Positions 28,165-35,846 of a stretch of 64,000 nucleotides of DNA are shown one piece after another (the first letter of the stretch is position 1; each line of letters starts with the position of its first letter). Below the pieces are notes generated by a model. The model saw nothing but the letters and a program-made list of their open reading frames with translations. It was not told the origin of the DNA and did not search any database. Both the position numbers and the translations under genes were made by a program. This DNA comes from Rhodoplanes tepidamans (GTDB taxonomy: Bacteria > Pseudomonadota > Alphaproteobacteria > Rhizobiales > Xanthobacteraceae): NCBI RefSeq assembly GCF_030813915.1, contig NZ_JAUSUJ010000022.1:1-64000 (forward strand), given 5' to 3'.

Positions 28165-28642
28165 GTCGTTCCTCTTCGATGTTGGAATGCGTGGTCGTGA
28201 ATCGGCGATACCGGATCGGAGACGCTGGATCGGCGATCGCATGGCTTCGTCGGCCCGTGCCCGGTCGACCGGCCGGACGGACCGGCATCGGGCGACGGCC
28301 GCGGACGGCGGAACGCGAACACGGATGCGACGCGCGGCCGTGGGGCTCGCACCCTCGGAGCCGCCGCTCCGGACCGGCTTGTTCGCGCTTCGGGCCGGAC
28401 GGACGCCGGACGAACATCGCCCGGCGTCGAGGAAACGGGTTCGCGCACGCCGCCGTTCCTGCGTCACGACGACGAGGCGCCCCAAGCTCGGTACGAAAGC
28501 GAACTGCGCCGAGGCCGCCGCGTGCCCGGACGTGCACGGCCGCGGACGCGGCGTCACCGCCTCCGACGAGACGCGCTCCGAACGAGGTGCGGGCGAACCA
28601 TCACCACAGCGAGCCGCAGCCGGACGCGCCCCGGTCCGCCCC
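28165..28642. other. 478-bp gap without a recognisable gene
   Basis: The gap lies between the histidine kinase stop and the DUF4142 gene start. It is GC-rich and contains repeated GGATCGGCGAT-like words (28200-28240). Open frames on both strands lack ribosome sites and protein-like sequence. It probably holds the promoter of the DUF4142 gene. Confidence 0.5.
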
Positions 28643-29950
28643 TCAGCTCCACGCCAGGGCGCACCGCAGGCCGCTGCGGTCGCTGCGGTTGGCGAAGCCG
28701 AGACGGGCGCCGAGCCGGCGGGCGGCCATCTCGGCGATGGTCAGCCCGAGTCCGGTGCCGGAGGCGCTCCGGTGGCGGCCGCGCCAGAACCGCCGGGTGA
28801 CGAGCGCGAGCTCCTCGTCGGGAATGCCGGGCCCCTCGTCCTCCACGGCGAGACCGAGCCCGCCGGGCAGCGGCGCCCAGGCGATGCGGCCGCCGGCCGG
28901 CATGTGCTCGACGGCGTTCTCGTGCAGATTGCGCAGCACCAGATGCAGCATCTCGCGCTCGGCCGGGACGCGCAGCCCGTCGAGCGCCGGATCGACCGTG
29001 ACGGTGGTGCCGGCCGGCAGCGGGAGCGAGGCGACGACGTCGCGCAGCACCGCCCCGGCATCGATCGTGCCCTCCGGGCGGGCGGCGCCCATCGCCTCGA
29101 GGCGGGCGAGCGCCAGGAGCTGGCGGGTCAGCCGCGTCGTGCGGTCGACCGACACCAGGATCTGGCGCAGCGCCCCGTCGCGGGTCGCGGCGTCGGGCGC
29201 CGCCAGCGCGACCTGGGCCTGCGTCTTCAGCCCGGCGAGCGGGGTGCGCAGCTCGTGCGCCGCGAAGGCGGTCACGTCGCGCTCGTGGCGGCGCGCCGCC
29301 TCGACCTTGCCGAACAGGCCGTTGAGCGCCGAGAGCAGCGGCCGCACCTCGCGCGGCGCCCCCTCCGTCGGCACCGGCCGCATGTCCTCGCCGTCGCGCG
29401 CCGCGATCTCGCCGGCCAGCGCTTCGAGCGGCCGCAGGCCGCGGCCGAGGCCGGCCCAGATCAGCACCCCGAGCAGCGGCACCACCAGCAGGATCGGCGC
29501 CAGCATCCCGGCGACGAGGTCGCGCACCAGCCGGTCGCGCAGGCCGAGGCGATCGCCGACCGCGACGCGCACGCCCTTGTCGCGGTCGACGATGGTGTAG
29601 ACCCGCCACGTCTCGCCGTTCACCTCCCGGTCCGAAAAGCCGTCCTGGTCGGCGGCCAGCCGGCCGTCCGGCGCCCCCGAGGAGCGGCCGACCAGCCGTC
29701 CGTCCAGCGACCAGATCTGGCAGGAGAGCTGACGCGCGTAGCCGGTCGCGTCGACGGCGGCGCTCGCCGTCGACGTCATGGCCGAGCCGGCAAGCGAGTG
29801 GACCATCCGGGCCGCCTCCTGCAGCCGGGTGTCGAGCACGCGCTCGAGCTCGGCGCGGCTGCCGAGCGAGATCCAGGCGATGGCGGACAGCCAGATGACG
29901 CCGGTGGCGGCGAGCAGGAGAACGAACAGGCGGCGCTTCAGCGAGGTCAT
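28643..29950 (-). CDS. Sensor histidine kinase of the QseC/PmrB/TctE class
   Basis: This 435-residue inner-membrane kinase has an N-terminal transmembrane segment (about residues 7-29), a periplasmic loop of about 110 residues (FSDREVNGETWRVYTIVDRD) and a second segment (about 146-168). A HAMP-like linker follows. His232 in AFAAHELRTPLAGLKTQAQV is the phosphorylation site. ATP-binding boxes are NLHENAVEHMPAGG (N), VEDEGPGIPDEEL (G1) and GTGLGLTIAEMAARRLGARL (G2). It begins 13 bp after the response regulator stop, so the two form one operon. The sensed signal is unknown. Confidence 0.92.
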   Translation of the reverse strand: MTSLKRRLFVLLLAATGVIWLSAIAWISLGSRAELERVLDTRLQEAARMVHSLAGSAMTSTASAAVDATGYARQLSCQIWSLDGRLVGRSSGAPDGRLAADQDGFSDREVNGETWRVYTIVDRDKGVRVAVGDRLGLRDRLVRDLVAGMLAPILLVVPLLGVLIWAGLGRGLRPLEALAGEIAARDGEDMRPVPTEGAPREVRPLLSALNGLFGKVEAARRHERDVTAFAAHELRTPLAGLKTQAQVALAAPDAATRDGALRQILVSVDRTTRLTRQLLALARLEAMGAARPEGTIDAGAVLRDVVASLPLPAGTTVTVDPALDGLRVPAEREMLHLVLRNLHENAVEHMPAGGRIAWAPLPGGLGLAVEDEGPGIPDEELALVTRRFWRGRHRSASGTGLGLTIAEMAARRLGARLGFANRSDRSGLRCALAWS

Positions 29951-29963
29951 GGCCGGACCGGGA

Positions 29964-30626
29964 TCACGGCTGGCCGCGCATGCGATAGCCGATGCCCCGC
30001 ACGGTCTCGATCGCGGCGCGGCCGATCTTGGTGCGCAGGTTGTGGATGTGGACCTCGACGGCGTTGCTCTCCACCTCCTCGTCCCAGCCGTACAGGCGGT
30101 CCTCGATCTCGCTCTTCGAGCGGATAACGCCGGGTCGCTCCATCAGGGCCGACAGCACCGCGAATTCGCGGCGCGACAGCGGCACCGCCTCGCCCGCGAC
30201 GGTGGCGACCTGGGTGGCGGGATCGAGCACGACGCCGGCCGCCTCCAGCACCGGGCTCGCGCGTCCGTCGCGCCGGCGCACGATCGCGCGCAGGCGCGCC
30301 GCGAGCTCGTCGAGATCGAACGGCTTGCCGAGATAGTCGTCGGCCCCGGCGTCGAGGCCGGCGATGCGGTCGGACGTCTCGTCGAGGGCGGTGAGCAGCA
30401 GCACCGGGGTCGCGTCGCCGCGCCGCCGCACGTCGGCGAGCACGTCGAGGCCGGAGCCGTCCGGCAGCATCACGTCGAGCACCACGGCGTCGAACCGCGC
30501 CGCCGCGAGCGCGGCGCGCGCGTCGGTGCAGGTCGCGACGCGATCGATGGTCGCCCCCGACAGGCCGAGGCCGACCTTCAGGCCGTCCGACAGCACCGGA
30601 TCGTCCTCGACCACGAGGATGCGCAT
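29964..30626 (-). CDS. OmpR-family response regulator (QseB/PmrA/TctD-like)
   Basis: This 220-residue two-domain regulator has a receiver with acidic pocket VVEDD, phosphorylated Asp51 in AVVLDVMLPDGSG and Lys in LGKPFDLDEL. The C-terminal winged helix shows LSRREFAVLSALMERPG and NAVEVHIHNLRTKIG followed by IETVRGIGYRM. The ATG at 30626 has GGAGGT directly upstream; nine extra codons further up lack support. A CTTAAG-N5-CTTAAG direct repeat lies 69-85 bases upstream of the ATG, in the gap shared with dsbD. That suggests autoregulation and control of the divergent operon. Confidence 0.93.
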   Translation of the reverse strand: MRILVVEDDPVLSDGLKVGLGLSGATIDRVATCTDARAALAAARFDAVVLDVMLPDGSGLDVLADVRRRGDATPVLLLTALDETSDRIAGLDAGADDYLGKPFDLDELAARLRAIVRRRDGRASPVLEAAGVVLDPATQVATVAGEAVPLSRREFAVLSALMERPGVIRSKSEIEDRLYGWDEEVESNAVEVHIHNLRTKIGRAAIETVRGIGYRMRGQP

Positions 30627-30694
30627 GCGACCTCCCTGCCCTCCGCCGGGCACGCCCGGCCGCCGGTGCGGCCGCCCGGACCTTCTAGGTCCAC

Positions 30695-30711
30695 CTTAAG
30701 GCTGGCTTAAG
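30695..30711. promoter_or_regulatory. PmrA-box-like operator CTTAAG-N5-CTTAAG
   Basis: CTTAAG at 30695-30700 and again at 30706-30711 are separated by GCTGG. This is the spacing and half-site (YTTAAK-N5-YTTAAK) known for PmrA/QseB-type regulators. It lies between the divergent response regulator and dsbD genes, 49 bases before the dsbD ATG, in sequence that is otherwise strongly GC-rich. Confidence 0.7.
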
Positions 30712-30759
30712 GTGAGCCATCGACCTCCTCGGCGTCACGGATCGGGGAGACGTCACGCC

Positions 30760-32592
30760 ATGAGAGGATCGTCCTGCCGGGTTCCCGCCCGGCTGATCGG
30801 CTGTCTGGCCGGCATCGTCGTCGCCCTCCTGGGCCTCCTCGCACCGGCCGCGACCGCCGAGCCGCTGCCGCCGCCGGCCGACGAGGTCTTCACGCTCGCG
30901 GCCCGCCGGGCTCCCGACGGAGTCCTGGCGATCCGCATCGCCGCGGCGCCCGGCCACTATCTCTACCGCGACGGGATGCAGGCGGTTCTCGACGGCCGCG
31001 CCCTGCCGCTCGCGCTGCCGGCCGGGACCGAGAAGGACGACCCGAACTTCGGCCTCGTCGAGATCTATCACGACGCCGTCGAGGCCCGCCTCGCCGATGC
31101 GCCGGCCGCCGGCCGGCTGCGCGTCTCCTATCAGGGCTGTGCCGAGCGGGGCATCTGCTACCCGCCCGTCGCCAAGGTGATCGACCTCGCGACCCTCGCG
31201 GTGAGCGATCCGCCGTCCCGCATGGTCGACGGCACCCGCGTGGCGGTCGCGCCGGGCGGCGCCGCGGCGGACGCACAGGGACCGGCGTCGGCGTCGACGC
31301 CGTCGCTCGCACCGGAGCCGGATGCCACGGCCGGCCTCCTGGCCGGCGGCTGGGGACCGATGCTCGCCGCCTTCCTGCTGTTCGGCGTCCTGCTCGCGCT
31401 GACCCCGTGCGTGTTCCCGATGATCCCGATCCTGTCGGGCATGCTGGTGCGCTCCGGCGAGACGCTGTCGCCGCGGCGCGGCTTCGTGCTGTCGGCGAGC
31501 TACGTGATCGCGATGGCGGCCGCCTACGGACTGCTCGGCCTCGCCGCCGGCTGGTCGGGTGCCAATCTCCAGGCGGCCCTGCAGACGCCCTGGGCGCTCG
31601 GGCTGATGGCGGCGGCGCTCGTCGCCCTCGCGCTGTCGATGTTCGGCCTGTTCGACATCGCGCTGCCCGCCGGGCTCGCGGCGCGGCTCGGCGGGGCGCG
31701 GGGCGGCGGCGGATCGATCACCGGGGCGGCGCTGCTCGGCTTCGCCTCGGCCCTCGTGGTCGGCCCGTGCGTGACCCCGCCGCTCGCCGCCGCGATGCTC
31801 TACGCCGCGCAGACCGGCGAGGCCGGCAAGGGCGCGGCGGCGCTGTTCATGCTCGGCCTCGGCATGGGGCTGCCGCTGGTCGCGGTCGGCACCTTCGGGG
31901 CCCGCGTGCTGCCGCGCTCCGGGCCATGGCTCGCGCGGGTGAAGCAGATCTTCGGCGTCGTGTTCCTCGCGGTCGCCGCCTCGCTGCTGACCCGGATCCT
32001 GCCGGGCCCGGCCGCGCTCGCCGTGTGGGGCGTGCTCGCGCTCGCGGCCGGCGTCTTCCTCGGCGGCTTCGATCGCCTCGGTCCCGCGAGCGAATGGCGA
32101 GGCCGGCTCGGCAAGGCCGCCGGGCTCGCCGCGGCGACCTACGGGGTCCTGCTTCTGGTCGGCGCCGCCGGCGGCGCCAACGATCCGCTGCGGCCGCTCG
32201 CCTTCCTGATGTCGGACCATGCGACCACCCGTGAGGCGCCGGCGCCGACGCGGGTCGCGTCGCTCGCCGCGTTCGATCGTGCCGTGGCGGCCCATACGGG
32301 CGGGCCCGTGCTGGTCGCCTTCACGGCCGACTGGTGCACGGTCTGCCGGTCGAACGAGGCGGTGCTGTCGGAGCCGGCGATCCGCGCCCGCCTCGCGCGG
32401 CTGCCGGTGATCGCCGCCGACGTGACGACCTACGGCGACGACACCCGGGCGCTGATGGCCCGCTTCGCCGTCGTCGGCCCGCCGACCCTCTTCCTGCTCG
32501 ACGCCGCCGGCCGGGAGATCCCGGGCTCGCGGCTGATCGGCCCGATCACGGCCGACGAGATCGCCCGCCGCCTCGCCGCGGCCGGCGCGTGA
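30760..32592 (+). CDS. dsbD: Thiol:disulfide interchange protein DsbD
   Basis: This 610-residue inner-membrane protein moves electrons from cytoplasmic thioredoxin to periplasmic thiol proteins. The signal peptide and N-terminal periplasmic domain carry the Cys pair in YQGCAERGICYPP. Eight or so membrane segments hold the transmembrane cysteines (LTPCVFPMIPILSG and VGPCVTPPLAAAM). The C-terminal thioredoxin domain has DWCTVCRSNE. All six redox cysteines are present, so it should be functional. The ATG at 30760 has GGGGAG upstream. It heads an operon with the DsbA/DsbG-like gene (32 bp later), an L,D-transpeptidase and a TauE exporter, divergent from the two-component genes. Confidence 0.93.
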   Translation: MRGSSCRVPARLIGCLAGIVVALLGLLAPAATAEPLPPPADEVFTLAARRAPDGVLAIRIAAAPGHYLYRDGMQAVLDGRALPLALPAGTEKDDPNFGLVEIYHDAVEARLADAPAAGRLRVSYQGCAERGICYPPVAKVIDLATLAVSDPPSRMVDGTRVAVAPGGAAADAQGPASASTPSLAPEPDATAGLLAGGWGPMLAAFLLFGVLLALTPCVFPMIPILSGMLVRSGETLSPRRGFVLSASYVIAMAAAYGLLGLAAGWSGANLQAALQTPWALGLMAAALVALALSMFGLFDIALPAGLAARLGGARGGGGSITGAALLGFASALVVGPCVTPPLAAAMLYAAQTGEAGKGAAALFMLGLGMGLPLVAVGTFGARVLPRSGPWLARVKQIFGVVFLAVAASLLTRILPGPAALAVWGVLALAAGVFLGGFDRLGPASEWRGRLGKAAGLAAATYGVLLLVGAAGGANDPLRPLAFLMSDHATTREAPAPTRVASLAAFDRAVAAHTGGPVLVAFTADWCTVCRSNEAVLSEPAIRARLARLPVIAADVTTYGDDTRALMARFAVVGPPTLFLLDAAGREIPGSRLIGPITADEIARRLAAAGA

Positions 32593-32624
32593 CCCACCCT
32601 CACCCAACCGGATCGGAGACGTTC

Positions 32625-33251
32625 ATGAGACGCAGAGACCTGATTCTGCTCGCCGCCGGCGCGGCTCTGACCGCGGCGGCGCCGGGACTGTCCCGCCGGG
32701 CCGCGGCGCAGGGGATCGATACCGAGGCGATCCTGCGCGATCCCGAGGCGCCGACCTTCGGCAACCCGAAGGGCGACGTCACCGCGGTGGCGTTCTTCGA
32801 CTACAACTGCCCCTTCTGCAAGAAGGCCGCGCCCGATCTCGACCGCGCCGTCGCGGAGGACGGCAAGATCCGGCTGGTCCTGAAGGACTGGCCGATCCTC
32901 ACCGAAGCCTCGGTGTTCGGGGCGCGGCTGGCCCTCGCCGCCGCCTATCAGGACCGCTACGCGCTCGTCCACCACGCCCTGATGGCGATCCCCGGGCGGC
33001 GGATCCCCGAGGAGACGATGCGCGAGGCGGTGCAGGCGTCGGGCGTCGATCTCGCCCGGCTGCAGGCCGACCACGACAAGAACGCGGACCGGATCACGGC
33101 CCTGCTCCGCCGCAACGCCGCCCAGGCACAGGCCATCGGCCTGCAGGGGACGCCCTCCTATCTGATCGGCCCGTTCCGCACCTCGACCCTCGACTACAAG
33201 GGCTTCAAGCAGGCCTTCGCCGAGGCACGCCGCCGGCAGGCCGCGCAGTGA
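32625..33251 (+). CDS. DsbA/DsbG-family periplasmic thiol-disulfide protein
   Basis: This 208-residue thioredoxin-fold protein has an N-terminal export signal (MRRRDLILLAAGAALTAAAP) with an Arg-rich start that could use Tat or Sec. The redox site is CPFC in FFDYNCPFCKKAAPDLDR, and the cis-Pro loop is LQGTPSYLIGP. A helical insertion between them (about residues 100-160) fits the DsbA fold of COG1651. CPFC does not by itself decide between oxidase and reductase. Its place right after dsbD argues that DsbD keeps it reduced. GGAG lies before the ATG. Its stop overlaps the start of the next gene (GTGA). Confidence 0.88.
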   Translation: MRRRDLILLAAGAALTAAAPGLSRRAAAQGIDTEAILRDPEAPTFGNPKGDVTAVAFFDYNCPFCKKAAPDLDRAVAEDGKIRLVLKDWPILTEASVFGARLALAAAYQDRYALVHHALMAIPGRRIPEETMREAVQASGVDLARLQADHDKNADRITALLRRNAAQAQAIGLQGTPSYLIGPFRTSTLDYKGFKQAFAEARRRQAAQ

Positions 33252-33955
33252 GCATCCGCATGACCCCCGTCTGTCCGCCGCGCCGTCGCACGGCGGGCCC
33301 CCTCTTCGTCGTTCTGGCCGGTCTCGCTCTCGCGGCCTGCCAGACCACGGCGGCGGCGCCGCCCGTCGCGCCGGCGGCCGCATCGCCGTCCCCCGACGCC
33401 CGACGCTACGCCGCCGTCACGACCGAGCCGTTCGTCGTGCCGGCCGTGGAGCCCGACGCGCTGAAGCCGCGCTACATGCGCCGTCTGGTCGACGACCCGA
33501 CCGGCGAGCCGCCCGGCACCGTGGTGGTCGATCCGGAGAACCGCTTCCTCTATCTGGTCCAGGAGGGCGGCAAGGCGCTGCGCTACGGCGTCGGGGTCGG
33601 CCGCGAGGGGCTCGCCTTCTCGGGCACCGCGACGGTCGCCCACAAGCGCCGATGGCCGCGCTGGACCCCGACGCCGGACATGATCGCGCGCGAGCCGGCG
33701 AAGTACGCCAGATGGGCCGGCGGCATGGACGGCGGCGCCGAGAATCCGCTCGGCGCCCGCGCCCTCTACCTGTTCAGGAACGGCAAGGACACGCTCTACC
33801 GCATCCACGGCACCAACGAGCCGTGGTCGATCGGCGAGGCGGTGTCGTCCGGCTGCATCCGGATGATGAACCAGGACGTCATCGACCTCTACGGCCGGTT
33901 GCCGGACGGCGCCCGGGTCGTCGTCCGCCCGGCCGGCCGCGGAGTCTCCTCTTGA
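33248..33955 (+). CDS. L,D-transpeptidase (YkuD) lipoprotein
   Basis: This 235-residue envelope enzyme forms 3-3 peptidoglycan cross-links or anchors proteins to peptidoglycan. The lipobox LALAAC places the lipidated Cys at residue 31. The YkuD domain spans about 95-230, with the catalytic His in YRIHGTNEPWSIG and the active-site Cys in SSGCIRMMNQDV. VVVDPENRFLYLVQ is the first strand. I give the GTG at 33248, which overlaps the upstream stop as GTGA; an ATG four codons later (33260) is possible, and neither has a good ribosome site. The active-site Cys must be reduced, which fits an operon with dsbD and a DsbG-like gene. Confidence 0.9.
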   Translation: MSIRMTPVCPPRRRTAGPLFVVLAGLALAACQTTAAAPPVAPAAASPSPDARRYAAVTTEPFVVPAVEPDALKPRYMRRLVDDPTGEPPGTVVVDPENRFLYLVQEGGKALRYGVGVGREGLAFSGTATVAHKRRWPRWTPTPDMIAREPAKYARWAGGMDGGAENPLGARALYLFRNGKDTLYRIHGTNEPWSIGEAVSSGCIRMMNQDVIDLYGRLPDGARVVVRPAGRGVSS

Positions 33956-34013
33956 CGGTCCGGGCGCCGCGGCGACGTCCGGTCGCGCACCACCTCCGTG
34001 CGGGCACAGTGCC

Positions 34014-34814
34014 GTGACGGACCCGTCGCTGCTTCCCGCCCTCGGGGCCGGCGGAATCGTCGGCTTCGTGCTCGGCCTCGTCGGCGGCGGCGGCTCGGTG
34101 CTCGCCACGCCGCTGCTGCTCTATCTGGTCGGGATCGAGAGCCCGCACGTCGCGATCGGCACCGGCGCGCTGGCGGTGTCGATCAACGCCTATGCAAATC
34201 TCGCCTTGCATGCGCGGCGCGGCCATGTGCGCTGGCCGCACGCCGTCGTTTTCGCGCTGGTCGGCACGGCGGGCGCGCTGCTCGGCTCGAGCCTGGGTCT
34301 CCTGGTGGACGGGCGACGGCTGCTGTTCCTGTTCGGCCTGGCGATGGCGGGCGTCGGCGTCGCGATGCTGCGGCGGCGTCCCGCGACCGCGGGCGCGCTC
34401 CGCCCCGTCGATCTCCGGTCGGGGCTGGCGACGGCGGCGGCCGGAGCCGTGACGGGGCTCGCCTCCGGCTTCTTCGGGATCGGCGGCGGCTTCCTCGCGG
34501 TGCCGGCGCTGCTCCTCGCCACCGGCATGTCCACCATCGGGGCGGTCGGCTCGTCGCTGCTGGCGGTCGGCACCTTCGGGCTCGCGACGGCGCTGACCTA
34601 TGCGCGCGCCGGGCAGGTGGACTGGATGATCGCCGCCGAGCTCGTCGCCGGCGGCCTGGTCGGCGGGGTGCTCGGCATGCTGCTCGCCGTTCGCCTGTCC
34701 GGCCACAAGGCGGCCCTGAATCGCATCCTGGCGGCGCTGGTGCTGACGGTCGCGGCCTATGTGCTCCTGCACAGCCTTCCGGGGCTCGACCCGACCGGCA
34801 CCGCCCGGCCGTAG
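34014..34814 (+). CDS. TauE/SafE-family membrane exporter
   Basis: This 266-residue inner-membrane protein has about eight hydrophobic segments in two repeated halves. Each half starts with the family's Gly-rich pattern: GFVLGLVGGGGSVLATPLLL and GLASGFFGIGGGFLAVPALL. The family (TSUP, DUF81) exports or imports sulfite, sulfoacetate and other organosulfur anions; the substrate here is unknown. The start is GTG (34014), 58 bp after the L,D-transpeptidase. As the last gene of the dsbD operon it may handle a sulfur compound linked to thiol chemistry, but this is only inferred from position. Confidence 0.88.
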   Translation: MTDPSLLPALGAGGIVGFVLGLVGGGGSVLATPLLLYLVGIESPHVAIGTGALAVSINAYANLALHARRGHVRWPHAVVFALVGTAGALLGSSLGLLVDGRRLLFLFGLAMAGVGVAMLRRRPATAGALRPVDLRSGLATAAAGAVTGLASGFFGIGGGFLAVPALLLATGMSTIGAVGSSLLAVGTFGLATALTYARAGQVDWMIAAELVAGGLVGGVLGMLLAVRLSGHKAALNRILAALVLTVAAYVLLHSLPGLDPTGTARP

Positions 34815-34985
34815 GCGGTCGCGCGCCGGCCGCACCGAGGCGCCCGGCCGAATCTCCCCCGGTCCCGGGCGGCCCGAGCCGTCGCGCGGACGAGCGCCCA
34901 GCCCGGCCCGCGGGACGGGCGCGCACGGCCCGCGAGGCGGGGCCTGCGAGCGGCGATCCAGTCGATCTTTCAGGGATTTGAGGGC

Positions 34986-35079
34986 TGGCGGAGCCGGAGG
35001 GATTCGAACCCTCGATACGGCTTTAAGGCCGTATAACGGTTTAGCAAACCGCCGCCTTCAGCCACTCGGCCACAGCTCC
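34986..35079 (-). tRNA. tRNA-Ser (anticodon GCU)
   Basis: This 94-nt gene includes an encoded CCA end. The acceptor stem GGAGCTG pairs with CGGCTCC (one G-T pair), and the D-arm reads GCCGAGTGGCTGAAGGC. The anticodon loop is TTGCTAA with GCT. The long variable arm ACGGCCTTAAAGCCGT is typical of a class II tRNA. The T-arm is GAGGGTTCGAATCCCTC. It reads AGU/AGC serine codons. Confidence 0.97.
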
Positions 35080-35196
35080 AGTGGGGTTTTCGTATGCGGT
35101 TAGGCGGGGCGGGTCAAGCCGCGAACCGGTCGCATCGGCGTCGCCGCCGGCCGGACCGGTGGCCGGCCGCCAGGCCGGCTCGCCGCCCTTCCCGCC

Positions 35197-35463
35197 TCAG
35201 CGGCCGAGCCAGGCGCGGGCGGCGCGCTGAGCGGAGGCGATCTCGGCCTCGGACATCAGCTCGGCGATCTCACGGCGCAGCCGGATCGCGTCGCTGTTGC
35301 CGTTCATGGCGGCGAGATTGAACCACTTGTGGGCCGACACGTAGTCGGCCTCCACGCTCGAGCCGGTCGAGTACATCATGCCGAGCTGGAAGAACATGTC
35401 CGCGTTGGTGGTGGCCTCGCCGAGGGCCGCCGTGTCCATCGCCGCTGCGTCGTACCGTCCCAT
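35197..35463 (-). CDS. Small Sel1/TPR-like repeat protein
   Basis: This 88-residue protein starts MGRYDAAAMDTAALGEATTN and contains one Sel1-type helical hairpin (ADMFFQLGMMYSTGSSVEAD, then YVSAHKWFNLAAMNGNSDAI). A basic helix follows (RLRREIAELMSEAEIASAQR). GGGGAGG lies 5-8 bases upstream of the ATG at 35463. Such single-repeat Sel1 proteins, mediating protein contacts, are conserved in Bradyrhizobium-like genomes; no partner is known to me. It lies downstream of tRNA-Ser on the same strand as the GST gene, but 383 bp from it. Confidence 0.8.
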   Translation of the reverse strand: MGRYDAAAMDTAALGEATTNADMFFQLGMMYSTGSSVEADYVSAHKWFNLAAMNGNSDAIRLRREIAELMSEAEIASAQRAARAWLGR

Positions 35464-35795
35464 GTCTGGCCTCCCCAGGCCGTGGCCGATGCCGGCCGTT
35501 GGTTTCGTCGAAGCGTCCGGAGCATTGCCGTCCGAACACCCCGATCTTCCGGGAGGCGTCTGAAAACGCACTTAAAAGGTGCGATGAATCGGCCCTTAAC
35601 GGAACCGCGCCGCGATCCCGGAAAGCCCGGCCCGACAGCGCGGAAACCCGCGTCGTTGCTGCACTTTCGAAAAATCGTCGACAACCCGGTAACCACGCGG
35701 CGCAAGGCCTGGTTCACCACGCCGGAAAGCCGCGCGAAAAAGGGTTTCGCACGACACCGCCGGGCGCGACCGGCAAAGGTGCCGACGGCAGGCGG
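35464..35795. other. Gap between the Sel1-like gene and the GST gene, no gene seen
   Basis: The stretch 35560-35680 is less GC-rich and has a small hairpin CGCAC-TTAAAAG-GTGCG (35575-35591 region). It likely carries the promoter of the Sel1-like gene. No frame has both a ribosome site and plausible protein sequence. Confidence 0.45.
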
Positions 35796-35829
35796 CGGTC
35801 GCCGCCGCGCCGGAGCGCGGCGGCGACCG
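35796..35829 (-). terminator. Strong hairpin after the GST gene
   Basis: CGGTCGCCGCCGCGC pairs perfectly with GCGCGGCGGCGACCG over 15 bp around a CGGA loop. It lies 17 bases after the GST stop. There is no U-tract, so it is either a terminator of a GC-rich genome type or an mRNA 3' stabiliser. Confidence 0.55.
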
Positions 35830-35846
35830 GTGGCGAGCCGTCGCGA

